A stretch of DNA of 6,948 nucleotides from Bacillota bacterium (GCA_012510325.1 JAAZIG010000064.1:1-6948); one strand, 5' to 3'. Shown: positions 1 through 5,648, numbered from the stretch's first letter. Numbers and translations are program-made. Notes: generated by a model from the letters alone, not told the origin.

Positions 1-182
1 ACCATCGGGCCGAAGACCGCCAGGAGCAGAATCAAAATGATCAGCACCAGGCTGCCCATGGCCACAGGATTTGTTTTCAACCTGCGCCAGGCGTCCTGCC
101 AGTACGTTGTGCTCGGGCGGACCAGCTCAACTTGCAGCTCTTGTTTCTTCAGCGGTCTAAACAGATCCCTTGGCAGAGCCAT
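1..182 (-). CDS. oppC: Oligopeptide ABC transporter permease, OppC/DppC type (partial, N-terminus only)
   Basis: The first 60 codons of a second permease subunit, running off the window at position 1. The ATG at 182-180 lies one base after the stop codon of the upstream oppB-like gene, so the two are translationally coupled. The peptide begins MALPRDLFRPLKK, then has a cytoplasmic arm ending in TYWQDAWRRLKTNPVAM, followed by a hydrophobic segment from about residue 42 (GSLVLIILILLLAVFGP). This N-terminal layout (polar arm, a W..A..R.KxNP.A motif, then the first membrane helix) is typical of OppC/DppC/AppC proteins. By family knowledge it pairs with the OppB-type subunit to form the transmembrane channel of a peptide importer. 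The EAA loop that contacts the ATPase lies outside the window. Opp, Dpp and App cannot be separated on this fragment. Confidence 0.85.
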   Translation of the reverse strand, partial: MALPRDLFRPLKKQELQVELVRPSTTYWQDAWRRLKTNPVAMGSLVLIILILLLAVFGPM

Positions 183-183
183 C

Positions 184-1119
184 TTAAACCTGCTCCTTTC
201 CGGCGCCCAGCTGAATGCGCGGATCGAGCAGCGGGTAGATCAGGTCCACCAGCAGATTGGCGCCGATGAGCAAGACACAGTAAAATACCGTTACCCCGAG
301 GATCACGGTGTAATCGCGGTTGTAGATACTGGTGACGAAATGTTTGCCCAGGCCGGGGACGGCAAAGATATTCTCGACGATGAAGCTGCCTGTCAACACA
401 CCCGCCACCAGCGGGCCCAGGTAAGTTATTACCGGAATGATTGCATTTTTGATCCCGTGCACCCAGAGGATGCGCAGCCGGGGCAGCCCCTTGGCCACGG
501 CGGTCTTCATATAGTCCTGCCCCAAAACCTCGAGCATGCTCGAGCGGGTCAGGCGGGCGATAAAGGCCATCGGCAGCCCCGCCAGGGCGATGGCCGGCAT
601 GATCACATGCTTCGGCGAGCCCCACATCGATGAGGGCAGCAGCCCCCAGCGGTAGGAGAGGTAGTACATCAGCAGGGTTCCGATAACGAAGCTGGGCATG
701 GCCACGCCGATGGTGCTGAAAAACATGACGACATGGTCGGGAAACCTGTTCTGATGCAGCGCCGCCAGAATGCCGGCGGGCACCCCGAAAAGCAGGGCGA
801 TGAGGATGGCGGCGGTACCCAGCTCCACGGAGACGGGGAACCGCTCCCTGATAATATCGTTGACGGTTTGGCCGCGGTACTTGAATGAAGGCCCCAGATC
901 GCCTCTGATCAGGTGCGAAAGGTAATCGAGATATTGCCGGTGAAGCGGTTGATCGAGTTTGTACCTGGCCTCGATATTTTTCTTGACCGCCTCCGGGAGA
1001 GCTTTCTCCCGCTGAAAGGGGCCGCCGGGGATGGCATGCATGAAGAGAAAGGTCACCGTTACCACGACGAGTAAAGCCAGAAGAGCATAGAGCACTCGCT
1101 GCACTAAATATCTCAACAT
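184..1119 (-). CDS. oppB: Oligopeptide ABC transporter permease, OppB/DppB type
   Basis: A complete 311-residue inner-membrane permease of the binding-protein-dependent transport family, the usual length for OppB/DppB. The N-terminus MLRYLVQRVLYALLALLVVV is the standard first helix. It is followed by the periplasmic domain with the family motif GDLG.S (residues 73-78) and RERFPVSVELG (91-101). About five more membrane helices follow. The EAA loop that docks with the ATPase is at about 202-230 (DYMKTAVAKGL...HGIKNAIIPV), and the conserved VENIFAVPGLG stretch is at 248-258. It should form half of the peptide channel with the downstream OppC-type protein. The start is the ATG at 1119. An AAAGGGGG sequence at 1131-1138 lies 11 nt upstream and is the likely ribosome binding site; an AAGGA only 1 nt from the ATG is too close to serve. 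The oppA-like gene upstream is separated by 162 nt holding two hairpins. Whether the system is Opp, Dpp or App cannot be settled from sequence. Confidence 0.92.
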   Translation of the reverse strand: MLRYLVQRVLYALLALLVVVTVTFLFMHAIPGGPFQREKALPEAVKKNIEARYKLDQPLHRQYLDYLSHLIRGDLGPSFKYRGQTVNDIIRERFPVSVELGTAAILIALLFGVPAGILAALHQNRFPDHVVMFFSTIGVAMPSFVIGTLLMYYLSYRWGLLPSSMWGSPKHVIMPAIALAGLPMAFIARLTRSSMLEVLGQDYMKTAVAKGLPRLRILWVHGIKNAIIPVITYLGPLVAGVLTGSFIVENIFAVPGLGKHFVTSIYNRDYTVILGVTVFYCVLLIGANLLVDLIYPLLDPRIQLGAGKEQV

Positions 1120-1143
1120 ATCCTTAAAGGCCCCCTTTAGTAA

Positions 1144-1210
1144 AATCAGGGGACGGACCGCACCTCCGGTGGTAGTTGCGCCGCCGGACCGCAGGTCCGT
1201 TCCCCTGATT
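1144..1210 (-). repeat. REP-like hairpin in the oppA-oppB intergenic region
   Basis: A 67-nt imperfect palindrome. The arms 1144-1159 (AATCAGGGGACGGACC) and 1194-1210 pair over 16 bp, with one extra T bulged in the second arm. Inside, 1166-1172 (CCGGTGG) pairs with 1181-1187 (CCGCCGG) with one G-T wobble and an 8-nt loop. A competing small hairpin, CGGACC-GCA-GGTCCG, sits at 1185-1199. From memory, hairpins with AATCAGGGGACGG arms recur as dispersed REP-like elements in many Clostridia and are often linked to REP-associated IS200-like transposases; only one copy is visible here. On the transcribed minus strand it lies after oppA and 6 nt before the oppB ribosome binding site. The short run ATTTTA after its 3' arm could make it a leaky terminator. 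Confidence 0.7.
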
Positions 1211-1250
1211 AGAGGTAAACCGCTAAAGTTTCGCTATCCGGTATACCTCT
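1211..1250 (-). other. Second hairpin, abutting the REP-like hairpin downstream of oppA
   Basis: AGAGGTA (1211-1217) pairs with TACCTCT (1244-1250). After a symmetrical A/A mismatch, ACCG (1219-1222) pairs with CGGT (1239-1242), giving 11 base pairs around a 16-nt loop. It begins at the very base after the neighbouring hairpin ends, so the two could stack. In the minus-strand transcript it is the first structure after the oppA stop codon, about 31 nt downstream, and has no U-tract of its own. A role in mRNA 3'-end stabilisation is inferred. Confidence 0.5.
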
Positions 1251-1281
1251 TACTCCTCGCTGTCAATCAAAGAAGCCCCTG

Positions 1282-2886
1282 CTACTTGTCCATGTAGGCT
1301 GTTTTGAAATCAAGCCCGCCGGTAGTCAGGTAGAGATAGCCTTTCAGCTTTTTGTTCACCATCATCGGGCTGGTGTAATAGTACACCGGCATGATCGGCA
1401 TATCCCGCATCAGGATCTCTTCCTGTTCGTGCATCAGCGGCATCCGGTCTTTCGGATCGGCGAGGGTGACCAGCTCGGTGATGATCTCATCGTAGCGGGC
1501 GTCGCCCCACTGGCTGTTGTTGTTGCCGCCGCCGGTCTTCCACATATCGAGGAAGCTGTTTGGCTCAACATAGTCCCCGATCCAGCCGGCCCGGGCTACA
1601 TCAAAGTTGCCCTCGTCGCGCGTATCCAGATAGGTGCCCCACTCCTGGTTCGTCAGGGTAACCCCGGTGATGCCCAGGTTGGTCTTCCACATCTCCATGA
1701 TCGCTTCGGCGATAATCTTGTGCATATCATGGGTGTTGTAGAGAATCTCAAAAGAGGGGAAGCCTTCCCCGTCGGGGTAACCGGCTTCGGCCAGCAGGCT
1801 CTTGGCCTCTTCAACGTTTTCCTCGTAGAAATTCCCGCCCACTTCGCGGAAATCGGAACCGTCTGCGACATCGGTAATTCCCGGAGGCAGGTAAGCAAAA
1901 GCAGGCAGCTCACCGCCCTGGGTGACCTCTTCACAGATGGCCTTGCGGTCGATGGCCAGGGTCAGCGCCTTGCGCACCTTGACATCGTCGAAAGGCTTCC
2001 GCTGGCAGTTGAAAATATAGTAGTAGGTGCCCAGATAGGGGAAGATGTTCAGCTCGTCGGGCATCTCCTCTTTCAACCGGGGAATCTCCGCACCGGGAAC
2101 CTCATGGGTCATATCCACTTCGCCGTTTTCAAACATGGTCAGCTCGGTGCTGATATCTTCAACCATGGTGAAGATGAGGCGGTCGAGCTTGACGGCATCG
2201 GCATCCCAGTAGTTCTCATTGGGGACATACTCCAGCCGGCCCGGCTCTCTTATCTCCAGCTTGAAGGGGCCGTTAACGATGGTGGTCTCGGGCTTGAGAT
2301 GCCAGCCCTCGTTGTCCGCCTTGACCGTTTCTTGGTGCAGGGGATAGTACGTCGGGAACGAAGTCAGGTCCAGGAAGTACGGCGCTCCTGATTGCAGCTT
2401 CACCTTGATGGTCTGATCGTCGACCACGGTGATGCCGATGTCATCGGGGCTGCCCTCGCCTTCGTAGCAGGCGGTGGCGCCTTCGATGAGGTCAAACATG
2501 TAGCAGTAGTCCGCGCCCATTTCCGGATCGACGGCTCTCTTCCAGGCAAATTCAAAATCGGCTGCCGTCAGCGGATCGCCGTTTGACCATTTCAGGTCGT
2601 CGCGCAGGTAGAAGGTATACTCGGTCATATCATCGCTGATATCCCAGCTCTCGGCACAGGCGGGCTGCGGATGATTATCTTCGTCCAGCCTGGTGAGCCC
2701 TTCGTACAGCTGCAGGGTCATATGGAATTCCGGAATCCCGGTCATCAGCGCCGGGTCCAGCGTCTCCGGTTCCGTGCCCACATTGTAGGTGACAACCATT
2801 TCTTCACTATCAGCTGTGGGACCGCAACCGGCGGCAACTAAAACGAGCCCTAAGATTAGGGCGGTGATAAGCAGGCTCTTTCTCAT
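1282..2886 (-). CDS. oppA: Oligopeptide ABC transporter substrate-binding lipoprotein (SBP_bac_5, OppA type)
   Basis: A complete 534-residue extracytoplasmic peptide-binding protein of solute-binding family 5. Residues 1-20 form a lipoprotein signal peptide (MRKSLL, hydrophobic core, VAAG) with Cys21 as the lipidation site, so the mature protein is anchored to the outer face of the membrane. Family hallmarks are LKWSNGDPLTAADFEFAWKR (98-117), the substrate-domain motif NYWDAD (225-230), DVKVRKALTLAIDRKAIC (301-318) and GWIGDYVEPNSFLDMWKTGG (434-453). YYYIFNCQRKPFDD (288-301) is closer to OppA than to DppA. The mature protein is visibly rich in Asp and Glu. The ATG at 2886 has an AAGGGGG ribosome binding site at 2894-2900, 7 nt upstream. 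It is the first gene of the transporter operon, with a sigma-H-like promoter upstream at 3004-3032. By family knowledge it captures peptides and delivers them to the permeases. In sporulating bacteria such importers also recover signalling and cell-wall peptides, but the substrate here is unknown. Confidence 0.93.
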   Translation of the reverse strand: MRKSLLITALILGLVLVAAGCGPTADSEEMVVTYNVGTEPETLDPALMTGIPEFHMTLQLYEGLTRLDEDNHPQPACAESWDISDDMTEYTFYLRDDLKWSNGDPLTAADFEFAWKRAVDPEMGADYCYMFDLIEGATACYEGEGSPDDIGITVVDDQTIKVKLQSGAPYFLDLTSFPTYYPLHQETVKADNEGWHLKPETTIVNGPFKLEIREPGRLEYVPNENYWDADAVKLDRLIFTMVEDISTELTMFENGEVDMTHEVPGAEIPRLKEEMPDELNIFPYLGTYYYIFNCQRKPFDDVKVRKALTLAIDRKAICEEVTQGGELPAFAYLPPGITDVADGSDFREVGGNFYEENVEEAKSLLAEAGYPDGEGFPSFEILYNTHDMHKIIAEAIMEMWKTNLGITGVTLTNQEWGTYLDTRDEGNFDVARAGWIGDYVEPNSFLDMWKTGGGNNNSQWGDARYDEIITELVTLADPKDRMPLMHEQEEILMRDMPIMPVYYYTSPMMVNKKLKGYLYLTTGGLDFKTAYMDK

Positions 2887-3003
2887 TAGAAAACCCCCTT
2901 TTGTAGTTTATGGCGATAAAGAAGAGCCGACGATGGTCTTTAGGCCTCACCCCCCTGGAAGCATACTGAAAAAACGTATTCGGGATTTCAAACCTAAAAT
3001 TTA

Positions 3004-3032
3004 TTGTTCGACACAAGAAGTGCGATTCCTGT
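3004..3032 (-). promoter_or_regulatory. Candidate sigma-H promoter for the opp operon, with embedded 0A-box-like heptamer
   Basis: On the minus strand, ACAGGAATC (3032-3024) matches the sigma-H -35 consensus RnAGGAwww at 8 of 9 positions. After exactly 11 nt comes GTCGAACAA (3012-3004), which matches the -10 consensus RnnGAATww with one mismatch (C for T). TGTCGAA (3013-3007), also the core of a Spo0A box, overlaps the -10 element. Transcription would start near 2997, leaving a leader of about 110 nt before the oppA ATG. No convincing sigma-A promoter was found in this interval. The consensus is from Bacillus subtilis; the assignment here is inference. Confidence 0.45.
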
Positions 3033-3115
3033 TGGTAATTTGTTATTTGGCGCCACATTTAAGGATAATTAAATAATTGCGGAATTTAATATCTTTTAAA
3101 CAGTGGCTCACTTGG

Positions 3116-3286
3116 GACTGCTCATTTTACAGTCGCTCCAGAGGAGCTTTTGCTGCGCCTTCCCTTTGCGCCATTTTTGCACCGCAGGGAAGGGTTTTCA
3201 GCCTGCCGGGGCGAAGAAGTTTTTTAGGCAGAAGCGGTGGAGCAGCGAAGGGTTTAGTCAGTTTTAAAAAACCCTTCTCTTGTTTT
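3116..3286 (+). ncRNA. Candidate structured RNA: five consecutive helices ending in an intrinsic terminator
   Basis: No credible protein gene lies here, but the plus strand has ordered perfect stems. Helix A is GACTG 3116-3120 with CAGTC 3130-3134. Helix B is GCTCC 3135-3139 with GGAGC 3143-3147, directly abutting A. Helix C is GCTGC 3152-3156 with GCAGC 3242-3246, and it encloses two arms. Arm D is CCTTCCCT 3158-3165 with AGGGAAGG 3186-3193, extended by GCG/CGC (3168-3170 with 3183-3185). Arm E is CTGCC 3203-3207 with GGCAG 3227-3231. A terminator stem (3247-3277) follows helix C with no gap. This is a three-way junction closed by helix C, with a U-rich tail after the terminator. I do not recognise it as 6S, tmRNA, RNase P, SRP RNA, a T-box or a common riboswitch. 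No clear promoter is visible in the AT-rich stretch upstream (about 3055-3100). It could be an independent small RNA or a long leader. Confidence 0.45.
3247..3286 (+). terminator. Intrinsic terminator at the end of the structured region
   Basis: GAAGGGTTT (3247-3255) pairs perfectly with AAACCCTTC (3269-3277) over 9 bp, with a 13-nt loop, followed by the U-rich tail TCTTGTTTT (3278-3286). The opposite strand lacks a T-run in the right place, so it works only on the plus strand. The 3' arm has a second possible partner upstream at 3189-3198. Confidence 0.6.
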
Positions 3287-3294
3287 CCCGGTGA

Positions 3295-3303
3295 TGATAT
3301 AAT
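3295..3303 (+). promoter_or_regulatory. Extended -10 promoter (TGnTATAAT) ahead of the small basic ORF
   Basis: TGATATAAT at 3295-3303 is a perfect extended -10 element. The -35 at the expected distance (TTCTCT, 3275-3280) is poor and overlaps the end of the preceding terminator stem. Transcription would start near 3310, about 27 nt before the ATG of the small ORF, and could run to the terminator at 3597-3622, giving a transcript of roughly 310 nt. Confidence 0.45.
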
Positions 3304-3336
3304 AAACTGCAGTTTGAGCTCAATTACCGGCTGCGA

Positions 3337-3459
3337 ATGGCAGTGCATGCAAGGGAGGAGAAGGATCTGGCGAAGGTGAAGACCAGTAAACAGCTAAAAA
3401 GACAGCGAAAAAAAAGACGCAGGGCCAAAAAGAGAAAGAGGCTAAAGGGCCGGACCTAA
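3337..3459 (+). CDS. Candidate small, highly basic protein (40 codons, or 27-30 with internal starts)
   Basis: From the ATG at 3337 the frame runs 40 codons to TAA at 3457-3459. The N-terminal part (MAVHAREEKDLAKV) is ordinary. The C-terminal part, from about residue 15, is KTSKQLKRQRKKRRRAKKRK and then RLKGRT, which is almost all Lys and Arg. The start is uncertain. The ATG has no ribosome binding site. A strong GGGAGGAG (3353-3360) lies inside the ORF, with GGAGG 8 nt before an in-frame CTG (3367) and 17 nt before an in-frame GTG (3376). An extended -10 promoter precedes it and an intrinsic terminator follows 138 nt later. Its composition resembles small RNA-binding or ribosome-associated basic peptides, but I do not recognise a family. 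The purine-rich run could also be chance or part of a noncoding leader. Confidence 0.35.
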   Translation: MAVHAREEKDLAKVKTSKQLKRQRKKRRRAKKRKRLKGRT

Positions 3460-3596
3460 AGGCGCTGTGCCTTAAGGGCCGAAAAACCAGGGCTGTCGCC
3501 GGCGGTTGCCGATTTAGTTGATTTCGGAGAGATATCTCATTCCTCGCTCACAGATAGCAGGAAAAGTGAACCTGTTGACCAAGCATGTCTCTTTTT

Positions 3597-3622
3597 CCGT
3601 AACCCCGGTTACGGTTTTTTTT
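3597..3622 (+). terminator. Strong intrinsic terminator upstream of serA
   Basis: CCGTAAC (3597-3603) pairs perfectly with GTTACGG (3608-3614) around the loop CCCG, followed by eight T residues (3615-3622). It ends any transcript from the 3295 promoter, or acts as an attenuator if that transcript reads into serA. Upstream, 3528-3535 (AGAGATAT) can pair with 3585-3592 (ATGTCTCT) with one G-T wobble, enclosing a small CAGG/CCTG stem (3558-3561 with 3571-3574). Confidence 0.88.
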
Positions 3623-3687
3623 ATAGCTTTCCTTGCTGTTTCAAGCGATCCGGGGCGGGGCCGGGCCTTTATCTCCCGGCGGTGTTA

Positions 3688-3696
3688 TGCTATGAT
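3688..3696 (+). promoter_or_regulatory. Extended -10 promoter for serA
   Basis: TGCTATGAT at 3688-3696 is an extended -10 element with one change from TGnTATAAT. A weak -35 (TTTATC, 3668-3673) sits 17 nt upstream of the hexamer TATGAT. Transcription would start near 3703, leaving a leader of about 57 nt before the GTG of serA. A perfect inverted repeat, GCCGGG 3660-3665 with CCCGGC 3675-3680, overlaps the -35 and could be an operator; that is speculative. Confidence 0.45.
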
Positions 3697-3759
3697 TCGA
3701 TCAATTAAATAAGCTCTGTGATCATACCGGCTCTACTTTTTTTTGCAGGAGGTGCCGCA

Positions 3760-5376
3760 GTGAAGGTGCTTGTCAGCGACCCCCTTAATCCCGAGGGGAT
3801 CGCTTTATTGGAAAAATATCATCAGGTGGATCAGCGCTTCGGATTGAGCGAGAAGGAGCTGACCGGTCTCATCGGCCGGTACGACGCTCTGGTGGTGCGC
3901 AGCGGAACAAAGGTGACCGCGGCGGTGATCGAGGCGGCGGAAAAGCTGCAGGTTATCGGACGCGCCGGAGTGGGGGTCGATAATATCGACCTGGAGAAAG
4001 CGACGGCGCGGGGAATTATTGTTCTCAATGCCCCCGAGGGAAACACCATCTCGGCGGCGGAGCATGCCCTGGCCATGCTCACCGCCCTGGCTCGGAATAT
4101 TCCGGCGGCGGACTGCGCCCTGAAGGAAGGCCGCTGGGAGAGGGGCGGCTTTATGGGGGTGGAGCTTAATCAGAAGGTTTTGGGCGTGATCGGCCTGGGC
4201 CGCATCGGCAGTGAGGTGGCCAAGAGGGCCCGGGCGATGGGGATGCTCATCGCGGCGTATGATCCGTACATCCCGGCGGAACAGGTTGAAAAATTTGGGG
4301 CCGACCCGGTAACGCTGGAGGAGCTGTTTAAGCGGGCCGATTTCATTACCCTCCATCTGCCCTGCAACGAGCAGAGCTATCACCTCATCGGAAAAGCGGA
4401 GCTCGCCCTGATGAAACCGGAAGTGCGCTTGATCAACTGCGCCCGGGGGGGGCTCATCGACGAAGAGGCCCTCTGCGAGGCGATCCTTGAGGGAAGGGTG
4501 GCCGGGGCCGCCCTCGACGTGTTTGAGCACGAACCGCCGCTGGAGAGCCCCCTGCTGAAACTGCCTCAGGTTATCGTCACGCCGCATCTGGGCGCTTCGA
4601 CGAGAGAAGCCCAGGTCAATGTGGCGGTGCAGGTGGCCGAGCAGGTTGTCTTTGCCCTGCGCGGCGATCCCGTTGTCTCGGCGGTGAATATGCCCTCGGT
4701 GCCCCCGGAAGTGATGGCTGAGGTGAAGCCCTTTTTACCGCTGATGCGCTTGCTGGGGGGTCTTTACTTCCATCTTTACGGCGGCCGCATCGAAGAGATC
4801 GAGCTCTACTACGGCGGTGAGATCGCCGGCCATACGGTGGCCCCTCTCACGGTTGCCTGTCTCATCGGCATTTTTTCGCATATCCTCGGGGAGCAAGTCA
4901 ATTTTGTCAACGCCGGGCATATCGCCCGCAGCAGGGGGGTCAGGGTGCGCGAATCGCTCAGCCAGAATGTGGACAACTTCACCAACCTGATCGTGCTGAC
5001 GGTAAAAGCGGGCTCCGAGAAGCATACCATCGCCGGAACCATCTTTAACCGCAGCGATATTCGCATCGTCAGGATCGGAGATTACCGCATTGAAGTGATC
5101 CCTTCGCCGTATATGCTGCTGTGCACCTATACCGACCGGCCGGGGGTTATCGGGCGCGTCGGCACTTTCCTGGGCCATCACCAGATCAATATCGCCGGGA
5201 TGCAGGTGGGCCGCCGCTCCGCCGGAGGCGAGGCAATTATGGCGCTGCAGGTCGATGAGCAGATTACCCCCGCGCTGCTGGAGCAGCTGGCTCAGCTGGA
5301 AGGAATTATCATGGCTCGCTTCGTTCACCTTCAGGAAAGGGAACTTTCCCCCGCACCACCGCTTGTCGGGAACTGA
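3760..5376 (+). CDS. serA: D-3-phosphoglycerate dehydrogenase
   Basis: Cytoplasmic NAD-dependent enzyme oxidising 3-phosphoglycerate to 3-phosphohydroxypyruvate, the first step of serine synthesis. I chose the GTG at 3760 because AGGAGG lies 7 nt upstream and the protein then starts VKVLVSDPLNPEG like its family; the open frame extends 14 codons further without a ribosome binding site. This gives 538 residues. The substrate-binding segment VVRSGTKV is at 45-52. The Rossmann motif GLGRIG is at 145-150, with the ribose-binding Asp168. The catalytic residues are Arg229 (NCARGG), Glu258 (FEHEPP) and His276 (PHLGAS), with the same spacing as in human PHGDH. An allosteric substrate-binding domain (about 325-445, with NFVNAGHIARSRG) and a C-terminal ACT domain (about 450-530, with DRPGVIGRVGTFL) make it a long-form enzyme, in some relatives inhibited by serine. 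A zinc-ribbon gene follows 40 nt downstream, probably in the same operon. No other serine-pathway gene is adjacent. Confidence 0.96.
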   Translation: MKVLVSDPLNPEGIALLEKYHQVDQRFGLSEKELTGLIGRYDALVVRSGTKVTAAVIEAAEKLQVIGRAGVGVDNIDLEKATARGIIVLNAPEGNTISAAEHALAMLTALARNIPAADCALKEGRWERGGFMGVELNQKVLGVIGLGRIGSEVAKRARAMGMLIAAYDPYIPAEQVEKFGADPVTLEELFKRADFITLHLPCNEQSYHLIGKAELALMKPEVRLINCARGGLIDEEALCEAILEGRVAGAALDVFEHEPPLESPLLKLPQVIVTPHLGASTREAQVNVAVQVAEQVVFALRGDPVVSAVNMPSVPPEVMAEVKPFLPLMRLLGGLYFHLYGGRIEEIELYYGGEIAGHTVAPLTVACLIGIFSHILGEQVNFVNAGHIARSRGVRVRESLSQNVDNFTNLIVLTVKAGSEKHTIAGTIFNRSDIRIVRIGDYRIEVIPSPYMLLCTYTDRPGVIGRVGTFLGHHQINIAGMQVGRRSAGGEAIMALQVDEQITPALLEQLAQLEGIIMARFVHLQERELSPAPPLVGN

Positions 5377-5402
5377 GGCCGGGGGAGATAAAATTTTGCC
5401 GG

Positions 5403-5410
5403 AAGGAGGT
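5403..5410 (+). promoter_or_regulatory. Ribosome binding site deciding the GTG start of the zinc-ribbon gene
   Basis: AAGGAGGT is a perfect Shine-Dalgarno sequence, 6 nt before the GTG at 5417. It shows that translation begins at MPLYEFYC rather than at an upstream codon of the longer open frame, which overlaps serA. Confidence 0.85.
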
Positions 5411-5416
5411 TTTACC

Positions 5417-5629
5417 GTGCCCCTGTACGAATTTTACTGTCCGCAGTGCGGGAAAGAGTTTGAAGAGCTGTGCCGCACCTCTGTAGAGAACATGCCCTGT
5501 CCGCAGTGTGCAGCAGAATCGAAAAGGGTGCTCTCCTCTTTTTGCGCCGGGGGGCGCTGCTCCGACGGAGGGGTCTCCCTTTCCGGCGGATGCAGCGGGT
5601 GCAGCGGAAAAAACTGCAGCACCTGCTAA
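5417..5629 (+). CDS. FmdB-family small zinc-ribbon protein
   Basis: A 70-residue protein starting at a GTG with a perfect ribosome binding site. It begins MPLYEFYCPQCGKEFEELCR, the signature of the FmdB/putative regulatory protein zinc-ribbon family. The presumed zinc ligands are Cys8-x2-Cys11 and Cys28-x2-Cys31 (PCPQC), followed by the usual KRVLS segment. The C-terminal third is a Gly/Ser/Cys tail (GGCSGCSGKNCSTC) with several more cysteines, also common in the family. The name comes from a Methylophilus gene affecting formamidase and amidase expression; the molecular function of bacterial homologues is essentially unknown. It sits 40 nt after serA and is followed by an intrinsic terminator, so it is likely the last gene of a serA transcript. 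Nothing in the sequence ties it to serine metabolism. Confidence 0.9.
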   Translation: MPLYEFYCPQCGKEFEELCRTSVENMPCPQCAAESKRVLSSFCAGGRCSDGGVSLSGGCSGCSGKNCSTC

Positions 5630-5648
5630 AGTCAGCCCAGCGATGAAG

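Noticed and set aside
1429..2391. 320-codon plus-strand frame opposite the oppA-like gene
   Set aside because: It is antisense to a clear SBP_bac_5 protein and has no recognisable motifs; a GC-rich shadow frame.
3100..3290. T-box or known amino-acid riboswitch controlling serA
   Set aside because: No T-box consensus (AGGGTGGnACCGCG) or other conserved riboswitch core was found, and a terminator plus new promoters separate this region from serA.
3077..3379. 100-codon plus-strand frame across the structured region, with a 73-codon minus-strand frame at 3127-3348
   Set aside because: No ribosome binding site, no family-like composition, and stems with a terminator lie across it. Both frames are better explained as chance openings in a noncoding region.
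3529..3538. Perfect 10-bp palindrome GAGATATCTC
   Set aside because: A single short palindrome with no second copy and no clear relation to a promoter; chance is sufficient.
3557..3596. A second sigma-H-like -35 (GCAGGAAAA, 3557-3565) and a TTGACC (3575-3580)
   Set aside because: Neither has a fitting -10 at the right distance: no GAAT-like box 11-12 nt after the first, and CGTAAC at the -10 position of the second.
3518..3712. 64-codon plus-strand frame upstream of serA
   Set aside because: It runs through a strong intrinsic terminator and the serA promoter, and has no ribosome binding site.
3718..3759. Upstream extension of serA by 14 codons (MIIPALLFFAGGAA)
   Set aside because: No ribosome binding site precedes 3718, the extension contains the AGGAGG that serves the 3760 GTG, and the family starts at the KVLVSDPL segment.
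3805..4587. 260-codon minus-strand frame opposite serA
   Set aside because: It is antisense to an unambiguous dehydrogenase, and its composition is that of a reversed GC-rich gene.
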